From Gemmobacter aquatilis (GTDB lineage: Bacteria; Pseudomonadota; Alphaproteobacteria; Rhodobacterales; Rhodobacteraceae): DNA of 64,000 nt. The stretch covers positions 186,001 to 250,000 of the forward strand of contig NZ_FOCE01000004.1 of the NCBI RefSeq assembly GCF_900110025.1, in the 5' to 3' direction. Shown here piece by piece: positions 43,141-52,612 of the stretch (within the stretch, counting starts at the first letter, position 1; each line of letters starts with the position of its first letter). The position numbers were made by a program, and so were the translations under genes. The notes below the pieces were generated by a model. It saw only the letters and a list, made by a program, of their open reading frames with translations, was not told the DNA's origin and did no database searches.

Positions 43141-43800
43141 TCAGATCAGGTTGACCAGCCGGGCTGCTTCGGCGCGGATGTCGGCCAGCAGGGTGCGATC
43201 CTCGCCCGGATAGAAGCGGGCGCGGGTGGCGGTCGGCATCGGCGCCGGGTTTTCGATCAGGACGCGTGGGCCGACCTTGCCGGTTTCGGCCTGCCAGCTG
43301 CGCGCCAGCGCGATCTGCGCGGCCTTGCTGGCGCCATAAGCGCTGAAATACATCTCGCCGCCGCGCGGATCGTCCAGAAACAGCGCGGTGGCCTGGTCTG
43401 CGGCCTGCAACAGCGGCTCGACCATCGGGATCAGGATGCCGGTGGCGCGGGCGTTGATCGACAGCGACTTGTCCCAGTCCTTCTTGTCGAGGAAGGGCGC
43501 GGGGGTCAGCGGGGCGGCGTGGATCGCGGCGTGGACCCAGAGATCCAGCTTGCCCCAGCGGTCATGAATCGAGCGGCACAGATGCGCCATCGCGTCGTCA
43601 TTGGTGATGTCCATCGGGGCCAGCGTCAGCTCGCCCGCGCCGGGCTGGCGCTTGGCTTTCACCCGGTCGTCCAGCTCTTCCAGCCCGCCCACGGTGCGGG
43701 CCAGCGCCACGACATGCCAGCCACGGCTGGCAAGCTCTTCGGCCATGGCGGAACCGAGGCCGCGCGAGGCGCCGGTGACAAGGGCGATGCGGTGGGACAT
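43141..43800 (-). CDS. Short-chain dehydrogenase/reductase
   Basis: 219 aa. NAD(P)-binding TGASRGLGSAMAEELASRGW (residues about 10-29), and an NNAG-equivalent that is altered to HAAIHAAP. Active-site YGASKAA is present, with FSAYGASKAAQIALARSWQAE. Short for an SDR and without a recognisable substrate motif. Convergent with the preceding cluster, and transcribed in the same direction as purF, but separated from it by 179 bp with two family A elements, so probably independently expressed. Confidence 0.85.
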   Translation of the reverse strand: MSHRIALVTGASRGLGSAMAEELASRGWHVVALARTVGGLEELDDRVKAKRQPGAGELTLAPMDITNDDAMAHLCRSIHDRWGKLDLWVHAAIHAAPLTPAPFLDKKDWDKSLSINARATGILIPMVEPLLQAADQATALFLDDPRGGEMYFSAYGASKAAQIALARSWQAETGKVGPRVLIENPAPMPTATRARFYPGEDRTLLADIRAEAARLVNLI

Positions 43801-43833
43801 GGATTTTCCTCTGGCCGGGGGCAGGCGGTGAAG

Positions 43834-43887
43834 CCGGGGGTTTCACACCCCCGGACCCCCGTGGGATATTTGAGCCAAGCTGAAAGG
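43834..43887 (+). repeat. Family A intergenic hairpin element, copy 6
   Basis: CCGGGGGT-TTCAC-ACCCCCGG hairpin, then ACCCCCGTGGGATATTTGAG and CCAAGCTGAAAG. Divergently arranged with copy 7, about 30 bp away. It lies just upstream of the SDR start (43800), so it is not simply a terminator for a plus-strand gene. Confidence 0.7.
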
Positions 43888-43917
43888 GCAAGGGAGGCGA
43901 TGCGTCGCACCCTTTGC

Positions 43918-43979
43918 CCTTCATCCTGGCCGAAATACTCCGGGGGTGAGCGCCGCAGGCGCGAGGGGGCGGCGCCCCC
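43918..43979 (-). repeat. Family A intergenic hairpin element, copy 7
   Basis: On the minus strand: GGGGGCGCCGCCCCC hairpin, GCGCCTGCGGCGC stem, CACCCCCGGAGTATTTCGGCC and AGGATGAAGGG, immediately after the purF stop. Placement suits a terminator for purF. Confidence 0.7.
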
Positions 43980-45455
43980 TTATTCGGCGGCTTTCATCTC
44001 GAAACCCTCGGCGATCTTGTCCGAAGGGGTGATCGGGTATTCGCCCGAGAAGCAGGCATCGCAGAATTTCGGCGCCTTGGGGTCGCGGCCCGCCTCGACG
44101 CCCGCAGCGCGGTAGAGCCCGTCGAGCGAGATGAATTTCAGGCTGTCCACCCCGATCCAGTCGCGCATCTCGTCCTCGGTCATCGTCGCGGCGAGGAGTT
44201 TCGACCGTTCTGGCGTGTCCACCCCGTAGAAGCAGGGCCAGGCGGTGGGGGGCGAGGCGATGCGGAAGTGGACCTCGGCGGCGCCGGCTTCGAGGATCAT
44301 GTCCTTGATCTTGCGCGAGGTGGTGCCGCGCACGACCGAATCGTCCACCAGGATCACCCGCTTGCCCTTGATCAGCGCGCGGTTGACGTTCAGCTTCAGC
44401 CGCACGCCCATGTTGCGGATGCTTTCGGTCGGCTCGATGAAGGTGCGGCCCATATACTGGTTGCGGATGATGCCCATCGCATAGGGGATGCCGGATTCCT
44501 GGCTGAAGCCGATGGCGGCGGGGGTGCCGCTGTCGGGCACCGGGCAGACCAGATCGGCATCGACCGGGCTTTCCTTGGCCAGTTCCACCCCGATCTGGCG
44601 GCGGGTTTCATAGACCGAGCGCCCGCCAAGGATGCTGTCGGGGCGCGAGAAATAGACCTGTTCGAAGATGCAGAAGCGCGAGGGTGCCGGGGTGAAGGGG
44701 CGGGTGCTGAGCACCTTGTTGCCTTCGATCACCACCATTTCGCCCGGCTCGATCTCGCGCACGAATTCGGCGCCGATGATGTCGAGCCCGCAGGTTTCGG
44801 AGCTGAGCGCCCAGCCGCTGTCGCCGACGCGGCCCAGCACCAGCGGGCGCACGCCATGGGCATCGCGCACGCCGATCAGCTTGGTGCGCGTCATCGCAAC
44901 CACCGAGAAGGCGCCTTCGACGCGGCGCAGCGCGTCCTTGATGCGTTCGGAGATATTGGTCTGGATCGAGCGCGCCATCAGGTGGATGATGCATTCGCTG
45001 TCCGACGAGGACTGGAAGATCGAGCCGCGCTCGATCAGTTCCTTGCGCAGGGCGGCGGCATTGGTGAGGTTGCCGTTATGGGCGATGGCGGCGCCACCCA
45101 TGGAAAACTCGCCAAAGAACGGCTGCACGTCGCGGATGGCGGTGGCGCCTTTCGACCCGGCGGTGGAATAGCGCACATGGCCGATCGCCAGTTCACCCGG
45201 CAGGGTGGACATCACGTCGGCCTTGGTGAAGTTGTCGCGCACATAGCCGAAGCGACGGGCCGAGTTGAACCCTTGCACCGGGTCATAGCTGACGATGCCG
45301 CCAGCCTCTTGGCCGCGATGCTGCAGGGCGTGCAGGCCGAGGGCGACGAAATTGGCGGCATCGGCGACGCCGATCACGCCGAAGACGCCGCATTCCTCCT
45401 TCAGCTTGTCGCCATCGTCGAAGGCGTCAAAGGGGGTGCCGAGTTGGGCGCGCAT
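43980..45455 (-). CDS. purF: Amidophosphoribosyltransferase (PurF)
   Basis: 491 aa from ATG 45455. First committed step of purine synthesis: PRPP plus glutamine to phosphoribosylamine. The nucleophile Cys is in KLKEECGVFGV after a short propeptide of about 20 residues, typical of processed PurF. Ntn-type glutaminase (GLHALQHRGQEAGG) followed by the PRTase domain with the PRPP motif VILVDDSVVRGTTSRKI. Downstream of cvpA on the same strand, the widely conserved cvpA-purF order. Confidence 0.97.
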   Translation of the reverse strand: MRAQLGTPFDAFDDGDKLKEECGVFGVIGVADAANFVALGLHALQHRGQEAGGIVSYDPVQGFNSARRFGYVRDNFTKADVMSTLPGELAIGHVRYSTAGSKGATAIRDVQPFFGEFSMGGAAIAHNGNLTNAAALRKELIERGSIFQSSSDSECIIHLMARSIQTNISERIKDALRRVEGAFSVVAMTRTKLIGVRDAHGVRPLVLGRVGDSGWALSSETCGLDIIGAEFVREIEPGEMVVIEGNKVLSTRPFTPAPSRFCIFEQVYFSRPDSILGGRSVYETRRQIGVELAKESPVDADLVCPVPDSGTPAAIGFSQESGIPYAMGIIRNQYMGRTFIEPTESIRNMGVRLKLNVNRALIKGKRVILVDDSVVRGTTSRKIKDMILEAGAAEVHFRIASPPTAWPCFYGVDTPERSKLLAATMTEDEMRDWIGVDSLKFISLDGLYRAAGVEAGRDPKAPKFCDACFSGEYPITPSDKIAEGFEMKAAE

Positions 45456-45475
45456 AGGCTCACTCCGAATCCGAA

Positions 45476-45493
45476 GGGGGGCTTTCGCCCCCC
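45476..45493. promoter_or_regulatory. Stem-loop between cvpA and purF
   Basis: Seven-base-pair GC stem GGGGGGC-TTTC-GCCCCCC (the inner C-G pair flanks TTTC), 21 bp upstream of the purF start. No T-run follows on the purF transcript, so it is not a standard terminator; processing, attenuation or mRNA protection are possible. Confidence 0.4.
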
Positions 45494-45542
45494 ATGTAAT
45501 GGCTTGATGACGGAGTGTCACGCCCCGAAGGGCACCTCGCGC

Positions 45543-46130
45543 TTAGTTGTTTGCTGCGGGTGCAGCATTTTCGGCCGGGGCGGCGCAGACGGCGACGAGG
45601 CCTTCGTATTTTGCCACGATCCAGCCCGGCGCGTCAGACGGGAGTTGTTCGTCCAGATTGCCCTGAAAGGTTGCAAACACCTTGGCCGAGCGCGAATTGT
45701 CCACCATGGGGATGGTATCGGCCGCGACGGCGCGGTCGTAGACGATGAAGGCCACCGCCACCAGCACCACGCCGCGCACCACGCCGAACAGGAAGCCGAG
45801 CGCCTGATCGAGGCCGCCGAGGATCGACTGGTTGACCCAGGTGGAGAGCAGCGGGGTGAACAGGGCGGCAATCACCAGACAGATGGCGAACACGGCGGCG
45901 AAGGCGGCAATCAGCGACAATTCGCAGCTGGTGCCGATGAAATCGCCCACGACCGGCAATTCGCGGATCAGCGGCTGCGCCTGTGCGGCAAAGGCATAGG
46001 CGGCGACTGCGGCGAGAATCCAGCCAAGGATCGCCATGCTTTCGCGCACCAGTCCGCGCGAATAGGCGAGGATCGCCGACAGCACGATGACACCGGCCAC
46101 CACGCCGTCAATGATGGTGAAACCTTCCAT
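45543..46130 (-). CDS. cvpA: CvpA family membrane protein
   Basis: 195 aa from ATG 46130 (MEGFTIIDGVV). Four hydrophobic helices (about 8-26, 30-48, 68-92, 105-130) in the first 130 residues, then a soluble tail with VFATFQGNLDEQLPSDAPGW and an Ala-rich end. CvpA is named for colicin V production in E. coli; its wider role concerns the envelope. Sits between radA and purF. Confidence 0.9.
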   Translation of the reverse strand: MEGFTIIDGVVAGVIVLSAILAYSRGLVRESMAILGWILAAVAAYAFAAQAQPLIRELPVVGDFIGTSCELSLIAAFAAVFAICLVIAALFTPLLSTWVNQSILGGLDQALGFLFGVVRGVVLVAVAFIVYDRAVAADTIPMVDNSRSAKVFATFQGNLDEQLPSDAPGWIVAKYEGLVAVCAAPAENAAPAANN

Positions 46131-46149
46131 ACCCAATCCCTCCCGGGGC

Positions 46150-47508
46150 TTATCCTGCCCCGAACATTTCCCCGACAAAGGCCGTCAGATCGGCCATCTG
46201 GCGCAGGCGCATCCCTTCTGCCTGCCCGGTTTTCGACCGCGCAGGCAATGTTGCCTGTGAAAAACCAAGTTTCGCCGCCTCTTTCAACCTGTTTTCGGTC
46301 TGACCGACGGGCCGCAGTGCGCCAGAGAGGGAGATTTCACCGAAAAGCACCATGTCGGGCGGAATTGCCACATCTTCGCGCGCGCTGAGCAGGGCTGCGG
46401 CGACGGCAAGATCGGCGGCGGGCTCGGACACCCGCATCCCACCTGCGACATTGAGGAACACATCCAGCCCGGTGAACGGGATGCCGCAACGCGCCTCCAG
46501 CACCGCGAGGATGGTGGAGAGGCGACCGGAATCCAGCCCGACCACCGTGCGGCGCGGCGTGCCAAGATTGGAGGGGGCGACCAGCGCCTGAATCTCGGTC
46601 AGCACCGGGCGGGTGCCTTCGATCCCGGCAAAGACGGCAGAGCCGGGGGTGGCGGCCTCGCGGTCCGACAGGAACAGGGCAGAGGGGTTGAGCACCTCGG
46701 CCAGCCCGTCGCCGGTCATCTCGAACACGCCGATCTCGTCTGCCGGGCCGAAGCGGTTTTTCACCGCGCGCAGGATGCGGAACTGGTGGCCGCGTTCGCC
46801 TTCGAAATAGAGCACGGTATCGACCATGTGTTCCAGCACGCGGGGGCCGGCAATGGCGCCCTCTTTCGTCACATGGCCGACGATCACCACCGCCACGCCC
46901 TTGCGCTTGGCGAAGGTCACCAGCTCATGCGCGGCGGCGCGCACCTGACTGACCGAGCCGGGGGCGGCCTCGACCGTATCCAGCCACATGGTTTGAATCG
47001 AGTCGATCACCACCAGATCGGGGCGTTCGGCGTCCAGCGTGGTGAGGATGTCGCGCAGCGAGGTTTCGGCGCCCAGCGCCACCGGCGCCTGCGACAGGCC
47101 AAGGCGTTGGGCGCGCATCCGCACCTGCGCCGGGGCCTCTTCGCCCGAGATATACATACATTTCAGCCCCTTCGCGGCGAAACTTGCCGTGGCTTGCAGC
47201 AAAAGTGTCGATTTGCCGATGCCGGGATCGCCGCCCACCAGAATGGCCGAGGCGGCGACCAGACCGCCGCCCAGCACCCGGTCCAGCTCGCCGATGCCCG
47301 AGGAGGCGCGGGGCGGCGGCGCCTCTTCGGTGGCCAGATCGCTGAGCGGGATGGTGCGGCCCTTGGATTTCAGCGCCTTGGGCCCGGCAGACAGCGGCGC
47401 CTCTTCGATGATCGAATTCCACGCACCGCAAGCCTCGCATTTGCCCGCCCATTTCGGATAGGCCGCGCCGCAGGCGGAACAGGTGAAGGTGTTGGGGGCC
47501 TTTGCCAT
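46150..47508 (-). CDS. radA: DNA repair protein RadA
   Basis: 452 aa from ATG 47508; a GTG three codons earlier is possible, but the ATG overlaps the upstream stop (TGATG), the usual coupling. N-terminal C4 zinc finger CSACGAAYPKWAGKCEACGAW, ATPase with Walker A LVGGDPGIGKSTLLLQ, the RadA-specific KNRFG motif, and a C-terminal Lon-like domain (LDVFLNVAGGMRVSEPAADLAVAAALLSAREDV). Branch-migration helicase role in recombination and replication fork repair. Confidence 0.96.
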   Translation of the reverse strand: MAKAPNTFTCSACGAAYPKWAGKCEACGAWNSIIEEAPLSAGPKALKSKGRTIPLSDLATEEAPPPRASSGIGELDRVLGGGLVAASAILVGGDPGIGKSTLLLQATASFAAKGLKCMYISGEEAPAQVRMRAQRLGLSQAPVALGAETSLRDILTTLDAERPDLVVIDSIQTMWLDTVEAAPGSVSQVRAAAHELVTFAKRKGVAVVIVGHVTKEGAIAGPRVLEHMVDTVLYFEGERGHQFRILRAVKNRFGPADEIGVFEMTGDGLAEVLNPSALFLSDREAATPGSAVFAGIEGTRPVLTEIQALVAPSNLGTPRRTVVGLDSGRLSTILAVLEARCGIPFTGLDVFLNVAGGMRVSEPAADLAVAAALLSAREDVAIPPDMVLFGEISLSGALRPVGQTENRLKEAAKLGFSQATLPARSKTGQAEGMRLRQMADLTAFVGEMFGAG

Positions 47509-48494
47509 CAGCGCCACGCTTCCATCGTCAGGGCCAGCGAGCGGGCGCGGGCGTCGAAATCATAGATGTCGGTGACCAGCATCACCTCGTCGGCCTGCGT
47601 GCGGGTAACGATGGCTTGCAGCGCCGCGCGCACCTGCGCCGGGTCGCCGACCGCATGGCAGCCCAGCATGTGCATGACATGGTTGCGTTCGCGTGGGGTC
47701 CACAGCGCCTCGATGTCGGGGACGGGGGGCAGGCTGTAGCCCCGCGCGTTGCGGATCAGGCCGAGGAAGCTTTGCTGGGCGGTGGTGAACAGGTGGCGGG
47801 CCTCAGCCTCGGTTTCGGCGCAGACGGTGTTGACGCAGACCAGAGCATGGGGTTCGCGCAGCGCCGCCGAGGGGCGGAAGTTGGCGCGGTAAAGGTGCAG
47901 CGCCTCGTCCAGATAATCGGGGGCGAAATGCGCGGCAAAGCCATAGGGCAGGCCCAGTTGCGCCGCCAGCAGCGCACCGAATTGCGACGAGCCGAGAATC
48001 CAGAAGGCCACATCGGTGCCCGGCGCGGGCACGGCGCGGATGCGCGGGGTGCCGTCTTCGGCGGCGAAATAGCCCATCAGTTCCACCACATCCTGTGGAA
48101 AGCGGTCGGATGCGGCGGGGTGTTGGCGCAGGGCGCGCAGGGTGGCCTGATCGGTGCCGGGGGCGCGGCCAAGGCCAAGGTCGATGCGGCCCGGATGCAG
48201 TTGCGCCAGCGTGCCGAACTGTTCGGCAACGATCAGCGGCGCGTGGTTGGGCAGCATCACCCCGCCCGCGCCGACGCGGATGGTGGTGGTGCCCGCCGCC
48301 ACATGCGCCAGCACCACCGGCGTGGCTGCCGAGCCGATGCCCACCATGTTGTGATGTTCGGCCACCCAGTAGCGGGTGAAGCCAAGCCCTTCGGCATGGG
48401 CGGCAATGGCGCGGGCGTTCAGCAACGCCTGACGCGGCCCGCCTGCCTCGGTGACGCGGACGAGATCGAGCAGGGACAGCGGAGGGAATTTCAT
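47508..48494 (-). CDS. LLM-class flavin-dependent oxidoreductase (luciferase-like)
   Basis: 328 aa. Begins [45 protein letters not shown], the MsnO8/YhbW-like pattern, with [40 protein letters not shown]. These bind reduced FMN or F420-like cofactors and oxidise diverse substrates. Coupled to the PqiA-like gene (4 bp) and to radA (1 bp). The function cannot be narrowed further. Confidence 0.9.
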   Translation of the reverse strand: MKFPPLSLLDLVRVTEAGGPRQALLNARAIAAHAEGLGFTRYWVAEHHNMVGIGSAATPVVLAHVAAGTTTIRVGAGGVMLPNHAPLIVAEQFGTLAQLHPGRIDLGLGRAPGTDQATLRALRQHPAASDRFPQDVVELMGYFAAEDGTPRIRAVPAPGTDVAFWILGSSQFGALLAAQLGLPYGFAAHFAPDYLDEALHLYRANFRPSAALREPHALVCVNTVCAETEAEARHLFTTAQQSFLGLIRNARGYSLPPVPDIEALWTPRERNHVMHMLGCHAVGDPAQVRAALQAIVTRTQADEVMLVTDIYDFDARARSLALTMEAWR

Positions 48495-48907
48495 GCGTTA
48501 CGGCCCAGATAGAGGGAAGCGAGGATGCAGGCGGTGAAAAGGTACATCCCCCATGCCACCTCGACATGGGCAAGGCCCACGCCTTTCACAACCACGATAT
48601 AGAGCGCGATCAGGAAAACATCGGCCATCGCCAGCTTGCCGATCCAGCGCAGCGCCGGTTCCGCCTCGGGCGCCAGCAGGCCGAAATCGCGCAGCGCCCG
48701 GCCCAGCACCTTCAGCAGCGGCGCGAAGATCGCGCAGAAGGTGACGACCAGCGCCAGCACCGCATCGGTGCCCCACAACGCTTGCAGGCCGGAGATGACC
48801 GAGATTTCCGACAGGCCGAACAGCGGCAGCAGCCCGGCGCGCAGCAGCGGCGCGAACCAGGCGATGGGGAACAGGATCAGCAGGGCAAGATTGGCGGCGC
48901 GCGACAT
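48491..48907 (-). CDS. Paraquat-inducible protein A-like membrane protein
   Basis: 138 aa, four hydrophobic helices. PqiA-like signature [37 protein letters not shown] and [24 protein letters not shown] single PqiA-like domain, half the size of E. coli PqiA, as often found in alphaproteobacteria. May take part in envelope lipid handling with MCE-type transporters; the Mla-type genes at 49888-51410 are nearby. Coupled to the LLM gene. Confidence 0.82.
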   Translation of the reverse strand: MSRAANLALLILFPIAWFAPLLRAGLLPLFGLSEISVISGLQALWGTDAVLALVVTFCAIFAPLLKVLGRALRDFGLLAPEAEPALRWIGKLAMADVFLIALYIVVVKGVGLAHVEVAWGMYLFTACILASLYLGRNA

Positions 48908-48957
48908 TGGCCCTTGGTGCCGTGCGCCTGCAGCAAGGTCAATGCGGGAAAAGCGGC

Positions 48958-49737
48958 TTAATGCAGCCCGTCGGCCTTGGTTGCGGGCTTGGGCAGGGAA
49001 ACCACATTCGGTTCGCGCGGTTCGTCGAAATCATAGCCGAGGCCGGGCAGGATTTCGCGCAGATCGGCCTCCAGCCGGCGGATCTGGTCGTGGTTGCGGC
49101 GCTCTTCGGCCTCCACATCCTGCAGCCAGCGGCGCAGTTCGTCGCAGGTCATCCGGGCCAGCTTGATCCGTTCGGCCAGCAGATCGGCATCGGCCTGCCG
49201 CGCGGTCAGGAAGGCGCGGGCGCGGCCCACCTTTTCGTCAGAATAGGCGCGGGCCAGATCGCGTGACTGAAAGCTCATCTGCGCGGCGAGCTCCAGCAGT
49301 TCCGGCTCCATCTGGCTGAGATCGGGGTGTTTGCGCAGCAGTTCCATCCGCTGGCGCATCGCCTCGAACTCGCCCGACAGGCTGAACACCCCGGTCCGGT
49401 CGGCGGCATGGGCCAGCGAGTAGGCGCGCTTCACATCCTCCATATTGATCTGGAAGGCGCGGTGGGTGCGTTCCAGCCGGGCCATACGGGCATTGGCGGG
49501 CAGGAAGACGCAGATGCACAGCATCAGCGCCGTCAGCGCCAGTTGCACCCACATTCCGGCATCGGCGACCGGCATATCGCCCCAGCGCAGCGTCAGATCG
49601 GGCCAAGGCGTCTGCCCGAGGGCGGCCAGAAGCGAGGTCAGACACAGAAAGCCGGTCAGCCCGATGACCATGACAAAGGCCACGGATTGCGCGACAGATT
49701 GCAATTGTCGGATAAGAAAATGCTGCCGTTCAAACAT
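48958..49737 (-). CDS. Membrane-anchored coiled-coil protein, function unknown
   Basis: 259 aa from ATG 49737 (MFERQHFLIRQLQSVAQSVAFVM). Two transmembrane helices near 18-40 and 65-83, then a long helical, charged region (about 85-235, e.g. RQRMELLRKHPDLSQMEPELLELAAQM, DVEAEERRNHDQIRRLEADLREIL), ending NVVSLPKPATKADGLH. No catalytic motif recognised. Similar Rhodobacteraceae proteins are sometimes labelled 'DNA repair protein' in annotations, but nothing in the sequence supports that. Confidence 0.7.
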   Translation of the reverse strand: MFERQHFLIRQLQSVAQSVAFVMVIGLTGFLCLTSLLAALGQTPWPDLTLRWGDMPVADAGMWVQLALTALMLCICVFLPANARMARLERTHRAFQINMEDVKRAYSLAHAADRTGVFSLSGEFEAMRQRMELLRKHPDLSQMEPELLELAAQMSFQSRDLARAYSDEKVGRARAFLTARQADADLLAERIKLARMTCDELRRWLQDVEAEERRNHDQIRRLEADLREILPGLGYDFDEPREPNVVSLPKPATKADGLH

Positions 49738-49815
49738 GATAACCCCCGCACCGCCCCTCCATTGTCCTACGGCATCGTTAAAAGGCAACATAATTTTGCC
49801 GCAATTGCCGGAACG

Positions 49816-49836
49816 GCGCAGACTGGTGGTCTGCGC
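49816..49836. terminator. Perfect 8-bp stem-loop downstream of mlaF
   Basis: GCGCAGAC-TGGTG-GTCTGCGC. It lies 51 bp past the mlaF stop in a 150-bp gap. No T-run follows in either direction, so termination is only a guess. Confidence 0.4.
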
Positions 49837-49887
49837 TGCAGGGTTGTTGCGAGGCGGGAAACAATGCGCGGCGCGGTGCCGAAAAGT

Positions 49888-50634
49888 TCAGCGCAGCGAT
49901 TCGATGGGGCCTTCGGCGCGGCCATGGATGAATTGCTGCACATAGGGGTCGGGCGTCGCGTCCATCTCGCTCACTGGCCCGGTCCAGCGCACCTTGCCGC
50001 CGTGGATCATCGCCACATTGTCGGCAATCGCCCGCACGGAAGACATGTCATGGGTGATGGTCATGGCGGTGGCGCCCATTTCCACCACGATTTCGCGGAT
50101 CAGGTCGTTGATGACGCCCGACATGATCGGGTCGAGCCCGGTGGTCGGCTCGTCGAAGAAGATGATTTCCGGCCCGGCGGCGATGGCGCGGGCGAGGCTG
50201 ACGCGCTTTTGCATGCCGCCCGACAGTTCGGCGGGATAGAGATCGGCCACCTGCGGGCCAAGGCCGACGCGGCGCAGCTTTTCCAGCGCGATTTCGCGCG
50301 CTTCGGCCTTGGGGCGCTTTTGCGCGCCGCGTTGCAGGCGGAAGGCGACGTTTTCCCACACGCGCATCGAATCGAACAATGCGCCGCCCTGAAACAGCAT
50401 CCCGAAGCGGGCGAGAAAGGCATCGCGGTCGGCTTTGGTCACATCGGCACCCTCCAGCGTGATCGTGCCGCTGTCTGGCGTCACAAGGCCAAGGATACAT
50501 TTCAGCAACACCGATTTGCCGGTGCCCGAGCCGCCGATGATCACCATCGAGCTGCCTTTGGGGATCGTCAGATCCACCCCGCGCAGCACATGGTTCGGAC
50601 CGAAGGATTTGGTGACGCCGCGCAGCTCGATCAT
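49888..50634 (-). CDS. MlaF-like ABC transporter ATP-binding protein
   Basis: 248 aa. Walker A GGSGTGKSVLLKCILG, signature ELSGGMQKRVSLARAIA, Walker B IIFFDEPTTGLDP, H-loop MTITHDMSS. The SGGMQKR signature is the version used by MlaF/MCE-associated ATPases for phospholipid transport between inner and outer membrane. Overlaps mlaE by 4 bp. No MlaD (MCE) gene is adjacent. Confidence 0.88.
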   Translation of the reverse strand: MIELRGVTKSFGPNHVLRGVDLTIPKGSSMVIIGGSGTGKSVLLKCILGLVTPDSGTITLEGADVTKADRDAFLARFGMLFQGGALFDSMRVWENVAFRLQRGAQKRPKAEAREIALEKLRRVGLGPQVADLYPAELSGGMQKRVSLARAIAAGPEIIFFDEPTTGLDPIMSGVINDLIREIVVEMGATAMTITHDMSSVRAIADNVAMIHGGKVRWTGPVSEMDATPDPYVQQFIHGRAEGPIESLR

Positions 50635-51410
50635 GAGAAGAACAGCTCCGTCAGCAGGTAGTTCGCGGCGAAGATCAGGACAGAGGCAGACACCACTGCC
50701 GATTTGGTGGCCTTGCCCACGCCCTGCGCGCCACGGCCCGAATTCATGCCGTGATAGCAGCCCATCAGCGCCACGAGGAAACCGAAGGCAGCCCCTTTCA
50801 GCAGGCCCGAGGTGATATCCCAGCTTTCCAGAAAATCGACGGTGTTCTTGATATAGGCGGCAGAGTTGAAGCCCAGCCGGTGCACGCCCACCGCCCAGCC
50901 GCCCATGATGCCGATGCTGTCGCCCACCGCCACCAGCACGGGCACGGCCAGCGTGGCGGCGACGACGCGGGGAACGGCAAGGTATTTCAGCGGGTGGGTG
51001 GACAGGGTGACCAACGCGTCGATCTGTTCCGTCACCTTCATTGTGCCGATTTCGGCGGCGATGGAGGAGGCCACGCGCGCGGCCACCATCAGCCCGCCCA
51101 GCACCGGCCCAAGCTCGCGCGCCATGCCGATGGCGACGATGGCGGGCACCACCGCCTCGGCGCTGAAACGCGCGCCGCCGGCATAGATCTGCAGCGCCAG
51201 CGCGCCGCCGGTGAACAGCGCGGTCAAGCCGACGACGGGCAGCGAGAACCAGCCGATCTGCATCAGCGCGTGCAGAAACTCGCGCGGGTAGAACGGCGGG
51301 CGGAAGACATGGCTGATCACCTGCCCGGCGAAGATCGCAATCTCGCCCAGCATCGCCAGAAAGCCCAGCGTCATGCGACCGATGGCCGCGACGGGGGAAA
51401 GCAGGATCAC
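50631..51410 (-). CDS. MlaE-like ABC transporter permease
   Basis: 259 aa, about five to six helices. Typical MlaE segments: [54 protein letters not shown] and [22 protein letters not shown] near the C-terminus. Membrane part of a lipid transport system with the MlaF-like ATPase. Overlaps alr by 4 bp, so alr-mlaE-mlaF form one transcription unit. Confidence 0.9.
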   Translation of the reverse strand: MILLSPVAAIGRMTLGFLAMLGEIAIFAGQVISHVFRPPFYPREFLHALMQIGWFSLPVVGLTALFTGGALALQIYAGGARFSAEAVVPAIVAIGMARELGPVLGGLMVAARVASSIAAEIGTMKVTEQIDALVTLSTHPLKYLAVPRVVAATLAVPVLVAVGDSIGIMGGWAVGVHRLGFNSAAYIKNTVDFLESWDITSGLLKGAAFGFLVALMGCYHGMNSGRGAQGVGKATKSAVVSASVLIFAANYLLTELFFS

Positions 51411-52468
51411 ATCTGCCCTCGTGTCGTGGCGGAAACGTAGCGGCGGGCGTAGCGATGGCCCAGCGAGGTCAGCACCTCGTAGCCGATGGTGCCCGCGACA
51501 TCCGCCAGATCATCCACCCCCTGCATCATGCCCAGCAGATCGAGGCTGCGCGGCACGTCGCGCAGGTGGCTGACATCGACGGTGATCAGATCCATCGACA
51601 CGCGGCCGACGATGGGGCAGGGCGTCTCGCCATCCCACAACAGAGCGGCGTTGGAATAGCGCCGGGTCAGCCCGTCGGCATAGCCCGCCGCGACCGTGGC
51701 GATCAGCGAGGGCTGTTCGGCCACCCAGCCGCAGGAATAGCCGACGATCTCGCCGGGGGCGACCTCGCGGATCTGGATCACCGGCAGCGACAGGCCCACC
51801 ACAGGGCGCGCATCGACGAAGGGGCGCCCGCCATACAGGCCGACGCCGGGGCGGGTCAGTTCAAAATGATATTCCGGGCCCAGCAGGATGCCGCCGGTGG
51901 CGGCAAAGCTGCGCGGCACGCCGATGCCGTCGGTCATCGCATGGAACTCGGCCAGTTGCGCCTCGTTCATCGGGTGGCCGGGCTCGTCAGAGCAGGCAAG
52001 GTGGCTCATCACCAGTTCGGGATTGGCGTCCAGCATCAGAGAGGCCAGCGCCTCCCATTCTTCGGCTTCCAGCCCCAGCCGGTTCATGCCGGTGTCCAAC
52101 TGGATGCCGAACGGGTGGCCGGGCAGCGATTCCAGATGGCGGGTGATCTGATCGACCGAATTGAGCATCGGCGTCAGATCCAGATCGTGGATCATCTCGG
52201 TGTCGCCCGCCATGTGGCCGGACAGCACGTTGATCTGCGGCCCCGGGCCAAGCGCCTGCCGCACGGCGGCGCCTTCCTCGGCCACCGCCACGAAGAACCG
52301 CCGCGCCCCGGCCTCGGCCAGCGCGCGCACGACACGTTTCGCGCCGAGCCCATAGGCGTCAGCCTTGACCACGGCAGCGGTTTGCGTGGTCGGATCGCTC
52401 ATCCTGTCCAGCGCGCGCCAGTTGGCGGCGATGGCGTCGAGATCAATGGTAAGGGTCGATGTTGCCAT
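51407..52468 (-). CDS. alr: Alanine racemase
   Basis: 353 aa. PLP enzyme making D-Ala for peptidoglycan. The PLP-Lys motif is near the N-terminus ([16 protein letters not shown], residues about 32-47); the second catalytic residue lies in the [12 protein letters not shown] segment region, with [12 protein letters not shown] and the Tyr of [15 protein letters not shown]. The first gene of a unit with mlaE and mlaF, linking cell wall and envelope lipid functions. Confidence 0.95.
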   Translation of the reverse strand: MATSTLTIDLDAIAANWRALDRMSDPTTQTAAVVKADAYGLGAKRVVRALAEAGARRFFVAVAEEGAAVRQALGPGPQINVLSGHMAGDTEMIHDLDLTPMLNSVDQITRHLESLPGHPFGIQLDTGMNRLGLEAEEWEALASLMLDANPELVMSHLACSDEPGHPMNEAQLAEFHAMTDGIGVPRSFAATGGILLGPEYHFELTRPGVGLYGGRPFVDARPVVGLSLPVIQIREVAPGEIVGYSCGWVAEQPSLIATVAAGYADGLTRRYSNAALLWDGETPCPIVGRVSMDLITVDVSHLRDVPRSLDLLGMMQGVDDLADVAGTIGYEVLTSLGHRYARRYVSATTRGQM

Positions 52469-52588
52469 GCAGCGGTTTTGACAGGGCGGGCGGCAAGGTC
52501 AAGGGGAAATGCGGCGCTGCGGCGCCCGCTCGCACAGATGTGGCCGGGGCGTGGCGCCTTGCGGCAGCCGGACCAGAGAGAAACCGCC

Positions 52589-52612
52589 TGTGTTTCACCC
52601 TGGCCCAAATAC
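52589..52612 (-). repeat. Family A element, tail-only copy
   Basis: On the minus strand, directly after the mtlK stop: GAGTATTTGGGCCAGGGTGAAA, the tail part of family A without the GC hairpin. Suggests the tail can exist alone or that the hairpin was lost. Confidence 0.45.

Noticed and set aside
48958-49737. Assigning a DNA repair function to the coiled-coil membrane protein
   Set aside because: No nuclease, helicase or DNA-binding motif is visible; the label known from some databases is not supported by the sequence.
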